Origin: Gammaproteobacteria bacterium
GTDB lineage: Bacteria > Pseudomonadota > Gammaproteobacteria > Nevskiales > Nevskiaceae
DNA: 42,418 bases
NCBI GenBank assembly: GCA_016182805.1
Contig: JACPFV010000007.1
Location: 1-42,418, forward strand
Direction of reading: 5' to 3'
Shown here: positions 20,877-29,020 of the stretch, piece after piece
Numbering within the stretch: the first letter of the stretch is position 1
How the letters are laid out: each line of letters opens with the position of its first letter
Translations under genes and position numbers: made by a program
The notes under the pieces: model-generated
Seen by the model: only the letters and a program-made list of their open reading frames with translations
What the model was told of the DNA's origin: nothing
Databases searched by the model: none

Positions 20877-20905
20877 TGTATAGATCACGGCAGATCTCGG
20901 CTAAA
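20877..20905 (-). promoter_or_regulatory. weak promoter candidate for aroQ-accB-accC
   Basis: On the minus strand TTTAGC (20905-20900), a 17-base spacer, then TATACA (20882-20877), about 55 bases before the aroQ ATG. The -10 matches at four positions and the -35 only at three. Confidence 0.3.
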
Positions 20906-20947
20906 TGGGCGAGGTTCGCTGCAAATCGCCAATTTCTGCCGCGGCGG

Positions 20948-21463
20948 TCAAGAACCCAGGTGGCGTTCGATCAGCTCGATCAGCTCGGCGCGCGTGAATT
21001 CGCCGGAGCGGCGCAGCAGGATGCGGCCGTCGTGCCCGATCAGCACCGAGAACGGCAGCGCCTGCAGCGTGTCGCCCAGCGCGTCCATGGCCTGCGCGAT
21101 CTCGGCGTCGCCCGCCATCACCGGATACGGGATGCCGAGCCTCTGCACGCCTGCGCGCACCGCGTCCGGATTATCCATGGCCGGGCCGATCACCTGGAAG
21201 CCCCGCGCGGCGTATTCCTTCTGCGCCTCGACCAGCAGCGGGATTTCCTTGAGGCAGGGCGCGCACCAGGTCGCCCAGAAGTTGACCAGCAGCAAGCGGT
21301 CCCGCCACTCCGACAGCGCTCGCGGCCGGCCGTCCAGATCGGTGAGCTGGATCGCCGGCGCCAGCTCCGGCGTGCGCGCGTCCCACCAGCGGTACAAGCC
21401 GAAACCGGCCGCCGCGGAGGCCAGGCTCAGCAGCGCCACCGCGGCCGTCGAGCGCAGGTTCAC
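20948..21463 (-). CDS. TlpA family thiol-disulfide oxidoreductase
   Basis: 171 residues. An N-terminal hydrophobic anchor (VALLSLASAAAGFGLY) puts the domain in the periplasm. The thioredoxin fold carries NFWATWCAPC with Cys67 and Cys70, a TlpA/ResA-type WCxxC site, and the cis-Pro loop ALPFSVLIG. It likely acts as a periplasmic reductant. The GTG start at 21463 overlaps the stop of the DsbD-domain gene (GTGA), which argues for joint function. Confidence 0.88.
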   Translation of the reverse strand: MNLRSTAAVALLSLASAAAGFGLYRWWDARTPELAPAIQLTDLDGRPRALSEWRDRLLLVNFWATWCAPCLKEIPLLVEAQKEYAARGFQVIGPAMDNPDAVRAGVQRLGIPYPVMAGDAEIAQAMDALGDTLQALPFSVLIGHDGRILLRRSGEFTRAELIELIERHLGS

Positions 21464-21906
21464 GGCGGCGCGTCGACCGCGACGACGCGGGTCTGCGGCG
21501 GGTAGCACAGGCCGGCGTCGGCGCAGCCCTGGTACGTCACGCGCAGGCTGCCGGCGGCGGCCGGCGACAGCGGCAGCTCGGCGCGCAGCTCCGTGCGGTA
21601 GACCTCGACCTGGCCGAACACCTCGTCCAGGTAGGACTCGCCGCCGGGCAGCAGCGGCGCGCCCAGGCGCGCGCCGTCCGGCTGCGCGACGGCGAACTTC
21701 AGGCGGTCGCGGTACAGGTAATAGCCCGGCGCGATGCGCCAGGACACCACGACTCGGCCCTTGCGCCATTCCGCCGGCTGCAACTGAAAAGCGTCGTCGA
21801 CCGGCAGATAGTCCTTCCTGCCGACCGGCGCATCGGCCAGCGGCGGCGCCGCGGCGACGGCGGCGGCGCCCAGGGTCAGGCAGCAGAACAGTGCGGCGCG
21901 GATCAT
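21460..21906 (-). CDS. DsbD N-terminal (alpha) domain protein, stand-alone
   Basis: 148 residues with a signal peptide (to about Ala20). The mature part matches the periplasmic alpha domain of DsbD: DAFQLQPAEW, VSWRIAPGYYLYRDRLKF and the redox-pair segment YQGCADAGLCYPP (Cys128 and Cys134). Full DsbD proteins continue into an eight-helix membrane domain and a C-terminal thioredoxin domain; here the gene stops and a separate TlpA-like gene follows. The electron-delivering membrane domain is absent from the window. It overlaps cutA (ATGA) and tlpA (GTGA). Confidence 0.85.
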   Translation of the reverse strand: MIRAALFCCLTLGAAAVAAAPPLADAPVGRKDYLPVDDAFQLQPAEWRKGRVVVSWRIAPGYYLYRDRLKFAVAQPDGARLGAPLLPGGESYLDEVFGQVEVYRTELRAELPLSPAAAGSLRVTYQGCADAGLCYPPQTRVVAVDAPP

Positions 21907-22232
21907 GCGGCGGTGGATTCGATTACCCAGTCCAGATAGGGAGTGTGGCCCGCGGCCAGCTTGACCGCAACGACCTCCGGCAGCTCGTACGGATGCAGCT
22001 TGAGCACCGCCTGCTTGAGCGCCTCGAAGCGGTCGGCGGTGGTCTTGGCGATCAGCAGCGCCTCGTCGTCGCGCTCGACCTTGCCTTTCCAGCGGTAGGT
22101 CGACACGACCCGGGGCACCACGTTGACGCAGGCCGCGTAGCGCCCTTCCACCAGCACGGCGGCGATGTGTTCCGCCTTGTCCGGCGGGCAGGCGACGAGC
22201 GCGACGAGGACCTCGTTCTTCATGGCGCGCAA
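21903..22232 (-). CDS. cutA: divalent-cation tolerance protein CutA
   Basis: 109 residues. Family marks are ALVACPPDKAEHIAAVLVEGRYAACVNVVP at the start (quoted as CVNVVP core), STYRWKGKVERDDEALLIAKT and HPYELPEVVAV. CutA forms very stable trimers; a role in copper tolerance has been reported but is debated. The start could be the ATG at 22232 or the ATG at 22223, which gives MKNE. It leads the cutA-dsbD-like-tlpA cluster. Confidence 0.93.
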   Translation of the reverse strand: MRAMKNEVLVALVACPPDKAEHIAAVLVEGRYAACVNVVPRVVSTYRWKGKVERDDEALLIAKTTADRFEALKQAVLKLHPYELPEVVAVKLAAGHTPYLDWVIESTAA

Positions 22233-22264
22233 GCATACGGATGCGCGCCGCCCTTGTCAGGGGG

Positions 22265-23344
22265 CTATCCGGAGGCCGCCTGCTCCAGCGCATCCAGGGC
22301 GAAACCGGCGCAGCGGTCGGCGGACTCCGTCGCCTCCTCGAAGGAGATCGTCTGCGAACGGCCGCGGCTGTCGGTGATTGTGACCGTGTTGTCGTCGTTG
22401 AACTCGATCGTCGCGCGGTCGCCGTTCTTCTCCAGTTGCAGCACGCCGGCCGAGTACGGGCTGCTGCCGCCCTCGGTGTTGGGCATCAGCCGCTCCAGCG
22501 TGGCGATGCTGGCGTCGACCTCGGCGCAGCGCGCCCCCGGCGGGGACGGGCTGACCGAGAACCCGTACGCGCCGTCGAAGGACTGCGAACCGTCGACCGG
22601 GTCCCGGGTGACGACGAAGGGTTCGCCGGAGCGGCCGGCGTAGGCGGTGAAATCGAGATCGTAGTCGCCGTCTTCCTCGGGCGTGTCGACGCTGCCGTTG
22701 GCCGAGCCGCTCAGGTCGAGCAGGTACTGGAGTTCGCGCCGGCCGTCGCCGTTCGACTCGGTGCCGTCCATCCGGGCATAGACGTCGTACATGACGTCGG
22801 CGGAAAAGCTGCTGCTGCCGTCGCCGCTCTGGCCGTCCAGGCTTACATCCAGCAGCAGCGGCGCGGCGGAGCTTTCGCCGACGCGCAGGTACAGCACCGT
22901 ATCGTCGTCGACCGGCTGCCCACCCTCGATACGCCCGTCGACCGTGGAGTCCACCGCCAGGCTGCCGCTCTCGTCCTCGAACGTCCGGCTGTTCGCGCAG
23001 TTGTTCCACTGCACGTAGTACACGTTGAAATCCGATTCGGAGAACGGCGAGTCGACGTCCTTGGTCTCGGAATCGCGCTGCACCGAGCCGTCGACGTTGT
23101 CGCAGGCATCGGCTTCGAGCGAGTGAAAGCTCTTCGCCGCCGGCGCGGCGCCGGCGGGATTCATCGCCGCCATGCCCTCCAGGGCACCCGACATCTGCAG
23201 CAGGGTGCCGGCGTAGCTCTTCACTCCCTCCGCGGTGCCCAGCGCGCCCGTGTCGTCGTCATCGCCGCCGCCCAGGCAGGCGCTCAGAAGGAGGGCCGCC
23301 ATGGCCGTCAGGCAGGCAGGACGCAGGATCGTGCTCGTTCGCAT
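22265..23344 (-). CDS. hypothetical lipoprotein
   Basis: 359 residues from an ATG with AGGAG seven bases upstream. A lipobox LLLSAC gives a lipidated Cys23, followed by an acidic tether (GGGDDDD). The rest is an acidic, Ser/Gly-rich secreted domain with beta-type segments (NVYYVQWNNCAN, VLYLRVGESS, ADVMYDVYARMDG, QLEKNGDRATIEF) and several Cys residues. I do not recognise a family. It diverges from putA across about 218 bases, so it is probably a single-gene unit. Outer-membrane or cell-surface placement is inferred from the lipobox. Confidence 0.8.
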   Translation of the reverse strand: MRTSTILRPACLTAMAALLLSACLGGGDDDDTGALGTAEGVKSYAGTLLQMSGALEGMAAMNPAGAAPAAKSFHSLEADACDNVDGSVQRDSETKDVDSPFSESDFNVYYVQWNNCANSRTFEDESGSLAVDSTVDGRIEGGQPVDDDTVLYLRVGESSAAPLLLDVSLDGQSGDGSSSFSADVMYDVYARMDGTESNGDGRRELQYLLDLSGSANGSVDTPEEDGDYDLDFTAYAGRSGEPFVVTRDPVDGSQSFDGAYGFSVSPSPPGARCAEVDASIATLERLMPNTEGGSSPYSAGVLQLEKNGDRATIEFNDDNTVTITDSRGRSQTISFEEATESADRCAGFALDALEQAASG

Positions 23345-23479
23345 CGCGATGCTCCTCATGTAAGGCCCCGGGGCAAGGCTCGCGGCGGTTCGCCGCGATG
23401 CCGTATGCGGACAACGGCGGGCGGATTGGGCCGTTGACGCGGCCCCGGAGTCTAGGGGCGCGAAGCGGGCCGCCTGTGT

Positions 23480-23502
23480 GACGCGTTTCGCACAAGCGCG
23501 TC
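23480..23502. promoter_or_regulatory. inverted repeat upstream of putA
   Basis: GACGCG (23480-23485) and CGCGTC (23497-23502) form a 6-bp inverted repeat with an 11-base spacer, 60 bases before the putA ATG. It could be an operator, but such short GC-rich repeats arise by chance in this DNA. Confidence 0.25.
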
Positions 23503-23562
23503 GATTGCGATGAAATCTCTACAGGCTTGGACCGCCCCGGGCGCCATGGCAGGATGCGCGCC

Positions 23563-26500
23563 ATGACTAAAACGACCAATGCCGAATCCTTCGTTTTCGC
23601 CCATCCCCTGCCGCCCCGCGACGCCCTGCGCGCGGCGATCTCGGCGGCCTATCTGGCGGACGAGACCGCCACCGTGAACCGCCTGCTCGGCATCGCCGAG
23701 CTGCCGGCAGCGCGCTCGGCGGAAGTGCAGAAGAAGGCCGCCGACTGGGTGCGGCGCGTGCGCAAGCTGTCGTCCCGGCAGTCGCCGCTCGACGCCTTCA
23801 TGCGCGAGTACGACCTGTCGTCCGAGGAGGGCGTGCTGCTGATGTGCCTGGCCGAGGCCCTGCTGCGCATTCCGGACGATGCCACCGCGGAAAAGCTGAT
23901 CGCCGACAAGCTCGCCGACGCCGATTGGGATCGCCACCTCGGCAAGTCGGACTCGCTGTTCGTCAACGCCTCGACCTGGGGCCTGATGCTGACCGGCCGC
24001 ATCGTGCGCCTGTCGCCGGAGACCACCGGCAACTTCAAGAGCGCGATCAACCGCCTGGTCGGCAAGTCCACCGAGCCGGTGATCAAGCTCGCGGTGCGCC
24101 AGGCGATGCGCCTGATGGGGCACCAGTTCGTCATGGGCCGGACGATCCAGGAGGCGCTGGACAACGCGGCATCCAAGGAGCAGCGCCGCTACCTGCATTC
24201 GTACGACATGCTGGGCGAGGCGGCGCTGACCGCGCCGGACGCCGGGCGCTACTTCGAGGCGTACCGCGACGCGATCCGCGCCATCGGCGCGCGCCCCGAT
24301 CCCAACGCCGGCGGCCCGGTCATGCGCCGGCCCGGCATCTCGATCAAGCTCTCGGCGCTGCACCCGCGCTACGAAGTCGCGAAGCGCGAGCGCGTGCTGA
24401 CCGAACTGACGCCGCGCCTGCTCGCGCTGGCCCAGGCCGCGAAGAAGGAGAACGTCGGCCTGACCGTGGACGCCGAGGAGGCCGACCGGCTGGAGCTGTC
24501 GCTGGACGTATTCGAGCGGGTCTACCGCGACCGCGCGCTCGCCGGCTGGGACGGCTTCGGCCTCGCCGTGCAGGCGTTCCAGAAGCGCGCGCTGCCGGCG
24601 CTGGAGTGGCTGGAGGCGCTGGGTCGGGCGGTCGGACGCCGGATCCCCGTGCGCCTGGTCAAGGGCGCGTACTGGGACACCGAGATCAAGCGCGGCCAGG
24701 AGCAGGGCCTGCCGGGCTATCCCGTGTTCACGCGCAAGCCCAACACCGACGTGTCGTTCCTCGCCTGCGCGCGGCGCCTGCTGTCGGCGCGCGAGGTGTT
24801 CTACCCGCAGCTCGCCACGCACAACGCGCACACCGTGGCCGCGGTGCGCGCCTACGCCGGCGACGAGGTCGGCTACGAGTTCCAGCGCCTGCACGGCATG
24901 GGCGAGGCTTTGTACGAAGTGGTGGGCGAGGACCTGCCGGTGCCCTGCCGCGTCTACGCGCCGGTCGGCTCGCACGAGGACCTGCTGCCGTACCTGGTGC
25001 GGCGCCTGCTGGAGAACGGCGCCAACACCTCCTTCGTCAACCGCATCTTCGACGAGGACGTCGCGCCCGAGCAGCTCGTCGCCGACCCGATCGCCGCGGT
25101 CGAGGCGCTACCGGTCATTCCCAACCCGCACATCGCGCTGCCGCAGGATTTGTACGGCGCCTCGCGCCGCAACTCCGCCGGCCTGAATCTCGCCGACGAG
25201 CCGGCTATGGCCGCGCTGGGCCGCGCGCTCGCCGCGGCGTCGGTGCCGGCGCGCGCCGTGTCGCTGACGCCGGCGGCGGTGAAGGGCGAGCTGCGCCCGA
25301 TCGCCGATCCCGCCGACCGCCGCCGCGCGCTGGGCCAATGGCAGGCGCTCGACCCGGCCTGCGTGGCGGCGATCGTCGAGACCGCAGCCAACGCCTTCCC
25401 GCGCTGGAACGCGGTGGCGGTGGAGGCGCGCGCGCAATTGCTGGAGCGCGCCGCCGAGCGCCTGGAGGCGCAGCGCGCCGGGTTCCTGCGCCTGTTGATC
25501 CGCGAGGCCGGCAAGACCATTCCCGACGCCAACGCCGAGCTGCGCGAGGCGGTGGATTTCCTGCGCTACTACGCCGCGCAGGCGCGCCGCGTGCTGGCGG
25601 AGCCGGAGCCGCTGCCGGGCCCGACCGGCGAGCACGACGAGCTGCAACTGCACGGCCGCGGCGTGTTCGTCTGCATCTCGCCCTGGAACTTCCCGCTGGC
25701 GATCTTCACCGGCCAGATCGCGGCCGCGCTGGTTGCCGGCAACACCGTGGTGGCCAAGCCCGCCGAGCAGACCAATCTCGTCGCCGTGCACATGGTGGAG
25801 CTGCTGCACCAGGCCGGCGTGCCCAAGGACGTGCTGCACTGCGTGCTGGGCGAGGGCGATGTCGGCGCCGCCCTGACCCGCGACGAGCGCGTCGCCGGCG
25901 TCGCCTTCACCGGCTCGCTGGAAGTGGCGCAGCTCATCAACCGCAGTCTCGCCGCGCGCTCCGGGCCGATCGCCACGCTGATCGCCGAGACCGGCGGCCA
26001 GAACGCCATGATCGCGGATTCCTCGGCGCTGCCCGAACAGGTGGTGAAGGACGCGATTTCGTCCGCCTTCAACGCCGCCGGCCAGCGCTGTTCGGCGGCG
26101 CGCGTGCTGTACGTGCAGGAGGAGATCGCGGACAAGGTCGCGGCGATGCTCAAGGGCGCGATGCGCGAGCTGGTCGTCGGCGACCCGGCACTGCTGTCCA
26201 CGGATGTCGGCCCGGTGATCGACGCGGACGCGCAGCAGCGCCTGGAGCGGCACGCCGCCGCCGTCCACAAGCTGGGCAAGCCGATCGAGCGACTGGCGCT
26301 AGCGCCGGACTGCGCGCACGGCACCTTCGTCGCGCCGCTGGCGGTGGAGATCGAGTCGCTGTCCCAGCTCGCGCAGGAAAACTTCGGCCCGATCCTGCAC
26401 TTGATCCGCTACCCGTCGAGGCGGCTGGAGCAGGTCGTCGCCGACATCAACGCCAGCCGCTACGGCCTCACGCTGGGCGTGCACAGCCGGATCGAGTCCA

Positions 26501-26724
26501 CCTGGCGCCGCATCCAGGCGGTCGCGCGCGTCGGCAACTGCTACGTCAACCGCAACCAGATCGGCGCCGTGGTCGGCGTGCAGCCCTTCGGCGGCGAAGG
26601 CCTGTCCGGCACCGGCCCCAAGGCCGGCGGGCCGCACTACCTGCTGCGTTTCGTCACCGAGCGGACGCTGACGGTCAACACGGCGGCGGTGGGCGGCAAC
26701 GCGAGGCTGCTGGCGGCGAGCTGA
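23563..26724 (+). CDS. putA: bifunctional proline dehydrogenase / L-glutamate gamma-semialdehyde dehydrogenase
   Basis: 1053 residues. It oxidises proline to glutamate at the inner membrane face. The PRODH barrel (about 80-480) has [54 protein letters not shown] and [25 protein letters not shown]. The aldehyde dehydrogenase part (about 560-1040) has [35 protein letters not shown] and the catalytic Cys near residue 843 in [10 protein letters not shown]. The N-terminal ribbon-helix-helix repressor domain of E. coli PutA is missing, so it should not autoregulate by DNA binding. The start at 23563 follows an AGGA-type site. Confidence 0.97.
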   Translation: MTKTTNAESFVFAHPLPPRDALRAAISAAYLADETATVNRLLGIAELPAARSAEVQKKAADWVRRVRKLSSRQSPLDAFMREYDLSSEEGVLLMCLAEALLRIPDDATAEKLIADKLADADWDRHLGKSDSLFVNASTWGLMLTGRIVRLSPETTGNFKSAINRLVGKSTEPVIKLAVRQAMRLMGHQFVMGRTIQEALDNAASKEQRRYLHSYDMLGEAALTAPDAGRYFEAYRDAIRAIGARPDPNAGGPVMRRPGISIKLSALHPRYEVAKRERVLTELTPRLLALAQAAKKENVGLTVDAEEADRLELSLDVFERVYRDRALAGWDGFGLAVQAFQKRALPALEWLEALGRAVGRRIPVRLVKGAYWDTEIKRGQEQGLPGYPVFTRKPNTDVSFLACARRLLSAREVFYPQLATHNAHTVAAVRAYAGDEVGYEFQRLHGMGEALYEVVGEDLPVPCRVYAPVGSHEDLLPYLVRRLLENGANTSFVNRIFDEDVAPEQLVADPIAAVEALPVIPNPHIALPQDLYGASRRNSAGLNLADEPAMAALGRALAAASVPARAVSLTPAAVKGELRPIADPADRRRALGQWQALDPACVAAIVETAANAFPRWNAVAVEARAQLLERAAERLEAQRAGFLRLLIREAGKTIPDANAELREAVDFLRYYAAQARRVLAEPEPLPGPTGEHDELQLHGRGVFVCISPWNFPLAIFTGQIAAALVAGNTVVAKPAEQTNLVAVHMVELLHQAGVPKDVLHCVLGEGDVGAALTRDERVAGVAFTGSLEVAQLINRSLAARSGPIATLIAETGGQNAMIADSSALPEQVVKDAISSAFNAAGQRCSAARVLYVQEEIADKVAAMLKGAMRELVVGDPALLSTDVGPVIDADAQQRLERHAAAVHKLGKPIERLALAPDCAHGTFVAPLAVEIESLSQLAQENFGPILHLIRYPSRRLEQVVADINASRYGLTLGVHSRIESTWRRIQAVARVGNCYVNRNQIGAVVGVQPFGGEGLSGTGPKAGGPHYLLRFVTERTLTVNTAAVGGNARLLAAS

Positions 26725-26728
26725 TAGA

Positions 26729-26757
26729 GCTATTGGCTGACAGGTATAGCCGTTTTT
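26729..26757 (+). terminator. weak terminator candidate after putA
   Basis: GCTAT (26729-26733) pairs with ATAGC (26746-26750), then CG and five T residues at 26753-26757. The stem is short and AT-rich. Confidence 0.35.
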
Positions 26758-26819
26758 GTACAACCGACCATCCACATGACGCGCCAACTGTTGACGGCCA
26801 TGGCGCCGGGACGACTTGC

Positions 26820-27203
26820 TCAGGCCGCTCGCCGGTGAGGCTTCGGGCGCCTTTGCTTCAACAGGCTCTCGGCCGGAATTCCGAAAGTCGCGTGCAGGCC
26901 CTGAATCATGCGCAATGTCAGCGGGCGCTTGCGGTTGAGAATTTCATAGACTCGGTTCCGACGCCCGATCACTCGCTCCAAGTCCTCCACCGTGAGACCC
27001 TGCTGCTCCATGCGGAACCGGATGGCGTCCACGGCATCCGGAAGGTCCATGGGGAAATGGATGCGTTCATAGGCTTCGGCCAGAGTGACGAGCACGTCGA
27101 GCCGGTCGCCTTCCGGCGTATCCGGCGCCGCCGACATCAGCGTCTCGATCTCCTTCAATGCGGCGCGGTAATCGGTCCGGGTCTTGATGGGCTTGATGTC
27201 CAT
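26820..27203 (-). CDS. higA: HigA-type antitoxin
   Basis: 127 residues. The N-terminal part (IKTRTDYRAALKEIETLM) is the usual HigA leader, and the second half is a Cro/C1-type helix-turn-helix (LTVEDLERVIGRRNRVYEILN). In HigBA systems the antitoxin neutralises HigB and represses the operon. It follows the toxin gene after nine bases, in the toxin-first order typical of higBA. The tail is basic (KPHRRAA). Confidence 0.88.
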   Translation of the reverse strand: MDIKPIKTRTDYRAALKEIETLMSAAPDTPEGDRLDVLVTLAEAYERIHFPMDLPDAVDAIRFRMEQQGLTVEDLERVIGRRNRVYEILNRKRPLTLRMIQGLHATFGIPAESLLKQRRPKPHRRAA

Positions 27204-27212
27204 AGGAATTTC

Positions 27213-27515
27213 TCAGATCGTTTGAGCGTCGATGACGTCGTACTGGGCGTGCGTGCCAATGAAGCGGACATAAACCACGCGGAAGGGAAAATTGATCCAG
27301 ACGACGATCCGGTACTTGTTCCCGCCGATGTTGAACACGACGCGCCCGTCCCGAAGGATGCTCGCATTGCCGAACTGCCGTTTAACGCCCGCCGGCGTGG
27401 CCCAATCGGCCTGGGCTACGTCCCGGTACCAGGCGAGGGTCGGCCTTTCGGCGTCGCGGTGCTCCGGATGATCGTTCCAGAACGCTTTGAGGGTCGACAG
27501 GGCGATCGCTCTCAT
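27213..27515 (-). CDS. higB: HigB-type mRNA interferase toxin
   Basis: 100 residues. HigB family marks are LKAFWNDHPEHRDAERPTLAWY-like N-terminus (short form FWNDHP), NIGGNKYRIVVWINF and VYVRFIGTHAQYDVIDA, the last a near-perfect family ending. The fold is RelE-like and cleaves mRNA at the ribosome. Its ATG overlaps the stop of the Cas9-like 71-codon frame (ATGA), so the toxin is translationally coupled to that frame. No other promoter was seen between them. Confidence 0.9.
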   Translation of the reverse strand: MRAIALSTLKAFWNDHPEHRDAERPTLAWYRDVAQADWATPAGVKRQFGNASILRDGRVVFNIGGNKYRIVVWINFPFRVVYVRFIGTHAQYDVIDAQTI

Positions 27516-27727
27516 GCGGAGTCAGCATAGTCCCAAGTCGGGACCTGCGCCAGTGTAAGATTCAGCCGGGCAGCGCCAATCCTCCGCTGCCTGTTTCCAG
27601 GACGCGGCAGTAGCTTCCAAAGCTTCCAATCGTTTCGCGGATCGGCGTAGTTGCCGTCCTCGTCGATGCGCAACGCCACCAATCCACAGGAGGCGGTACC
27701 CAAATCCAACCCAAGGCGATAGCGCAT
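27512..27727 (-). pseudogene. Cas9-like N-terminal (RuvC-I) remnant
   Basis: A 71-codon frame starting with MRYRLGLDLGTASCGLVA and LRIDEDGN. The DxGTxSxG arrangement, directly at the protein start, is that of the RuvC-I segment of Cas9, with the catalytic Asp in LDLGT. After about residue 30 the similarity ends and the rest of the frame is not Cas9-like. No bridge helix, HNH or later RuvC segments follow: higB, higA and putA fill the downstream DNA. A GGGAGGG site seven bases upstream supports translation from 27727. FGGY kinases also start with a DxGT motif but normally carry Lys or Arg rather than Gly after the Ser. Confidence 0.6.
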
Positions 27728-27756
27728 TTGACATCCCTCCCGCACCTGCTTATTTT
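27728..27756 (+). promoter_or_regulatory. sigma-70 promoter for the structured RNA
   Basis: TTGACA (27728-27733, perfect -35), a 17-base spacer, and TATTTT (27751-27756, four of six -10 matches). It is directly next to, and divergent from, the Cas9-like start codon; predicted transcription begins around 27763 and runs into the hairpin region. Confidence 0.65.
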
Positions 27757-27762
27757 TCTTCA

Positions 27763-27861
27763 CCGTATCAGGTTTTCCGATGGTGGGGACTATCGGCAAC
27801 AAAGCTAGGAACTTCGGTTCCGAGGCTACCGATACAAACGGCCTCTTCGGAGGCCGTTTTC
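27763..27861 (+). ncRNA. candidate tracrRNA-like structured RNA
   Basis: About 99 nt bounded by a good promoter and a hairpin terminator. From 5' to 3': a region (27763-27800) that would serve as anti-repeat and ends ATCGGCAAC; a hairpin GGAAC-TTCG-GTTCC (27808-27821) in a larger stem AGC/GCT, in the position of a tracrRNA nexus; then a 10-bp terminator hairpin with a second TTCG loop. Outer pairing TATCGG (27791-27796) with CCGATA (27829-27834) is also possible. The order anti-repeat, nexus, terminator, and its place next to a Cas9-like start, are those of tracrRNA genes. The cognate repeat would begin GTTGCCGATAG; none was found in the window. Confidence 0.5.
27836..27860 (+). terminator. 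terminator of the structured RNA
   Basis: AAACGGCCTC (27836-27845) and GAGGCCGTTT (27850-27859) pair perfectly over 10 bp around TTCG, ending in a run of four T residues. The TTCG loop and the T-run indicate the plus strand. Confidence 0.8.
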
Positions 27862-27976
27862 AATTCGGAGCGTTCTCTTCCGAGTCCCGCAACGCGGACA
27901 GCCATCACCTTCCGCAACTTCCGACTCCATCGAGCCGGAATCGGGAGAGGGGCATGCCGGTCCACATGGAGCGTCT

Positions 27977-29020
27977 GTGATAGGACTCTACCGCGTCACC
28001 ATCCCCGTCGACGACCTGGACCGCGCGGCGCGCTTCTACCGGATGCTGTTTGGCGAAAGCGGCGAGCGCGTCGCGCTAGGCTGGCATTACTTTCCGGTGG
28101 GGCCGGTGACGCTGGCCTGCCACGACGCGCAGCTCGAAGACCACGAGCGAGCGCGGCCGGCGGCGCACGGCGGGCCGCTGTACCTGGCGGTGGACGAGCC
28201 GCTGGTCCAGGTCTACGCGCGGGCGGAGAAGGCCGGCGCGCGCGACCTGGACCGAGACATACGCACGCTGCCGACCGGGGAGCACGGCTTTGCGTTCCGC
28301 GACCCGTTCGGCAATGCGTTCTGCCGCGACTTCATCAACGCGGTCAAGGGCGGCGAGTACGGCCGCGTCAAGGAGCTGCTGGCGCTGGACCCGGACCTGC
28401 TGCACGGCACCGACGCCGCAGGCGTGTCGGCCCTGCTTCTCGCGGCGTACAAGCGCCATACGCGGCTGGCCGCGTTCCTGCTGGCGATGCACGAGGACCT
28501 GAGCGTCTGGGAGGCGGCGGCGTTCGGCCAGCGCGACAAGCTGGCGGCGGTGCTCGACGCCGAAGCCGGGCTGGCGGGCAGCTATTCCGTGGACGGCTTC
28601 ACGCCGCTGGGCCTGGCCTGCTTCTTCGGGCACCCGCCCTGCGTGGAGCTGCTGCTGAAGCGCGGCGCCGACGTCCGGGCGCCGTCGCGCAACGCCATGC
28701 GCGTGCAGCCGCTGCACAGCGCGCTGTCGCACGCCGAGGAAACGGTCGCGCTCGCGATTGTCGACGCGCTGCTGGCGGCGGGCGCGGACGCCAATGCCGT
28801 CCAGCAGGGCGGCTACACGCCGCTGCACCAGGCGGCCGACCGCGGCAGCGTGGCGCTGGTGCAGGCGCTGCTGGCGGCCGGCGCCGATCCGCGGCTGCGC
28901 GCGGAGAACGGCCGTGCGCCGCCGGACCTGGCGCGCGCCCGCGGCCACGCCGAGGTGGCGCAGCTGCTGGCGCGCGCGGCGGCCGAGAAAGGCCCGCCGC
29001 CTAGCCCGCCGGCCGGCTGA
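27977..29020 (+). CDS. VOC (glyoxalase-like) and ankyrin-repeat fusion protein
   Basis: 347 residues. The first about 115 form one VOC half: YRVTIPVDDLDRAARFYRMLFGE, VALGWHYFPVGPVTLACHD, and FAFRDPFGNAFC with the usual DPFGN turn. A single VOC unit usually needs a dimer to make a metal site. Residues about 118-335 are ankyrin-type helices, clearest in DGFTPLGLACFFGHPPCVELLLKRGADV and GGYTPLHQAADRGSVALVQALLAAGADP (repeat cores TPLGLA and TPLHQA). GTG start at 27977 with GGAG five bases upstream. The 3' end overlaps ybaK by 20 bases on the other strand. Function of the combination is unknown. Confidence 0.85.
   Translation: MIGLYRVTIPVDDLDRAARFYRMLFGESGERVALGWHYFPVGPVTLACHDAQLEDHERARPAAHGGPLYLAVDEPLVQVYARAEKAGARDLDRDIRTLPTGEHGFAFRDPFGNAFCRDFINAVKGGEYGRVKELLALDPDLLHGTDAAGVSALLLAAYKRHTRLAAFLLAMHEDLSVWEAAAFGQRDKLAAVLDAEAGLAGSYSVDGFTPLGLACFFGHPPCVELLLKRGADVRAPSRNAMRVQPLHSALSHAEETVALAIVDALLAAGADANAVQQGGYTPLHQAADRGSVALVQALLAAGADPRLRAENGRAPPDLARARGHAEVAQLLARAAAEKGPPPSPPAG

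Noticed and set aside
23480-23502. Inverted repeat upstream of putA as a PutR or PutA operator finding
   Set aside because: Short GC-only arms are frequent by chance at this base composition; kept only as a low-confidence feature.
27512-27727. Reading the LDLGT frame as an FGGY sugar kinase start
   Set aside because: Those kinases usually have Lys or Arg two places after the Ser of DxGTxS; here it is Gly, as in Cas9. The neighbouring tracr-like RNA also favours Cas9, though neither is proof.
27512-27861. An IscB/omega-RNA locus instead of Cas9/tracrRNA
   Set aside because: IscB proteins have an N-terminal PLMP domain before RuvC-I; here RuvC-I begins at the first residues.
27728-27976. CRISPR array near the Cas9-like remnant
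   Set aside because: No regularly spaced direct repeat was seen here or elsewhere in the window; only single-copy hairpins.
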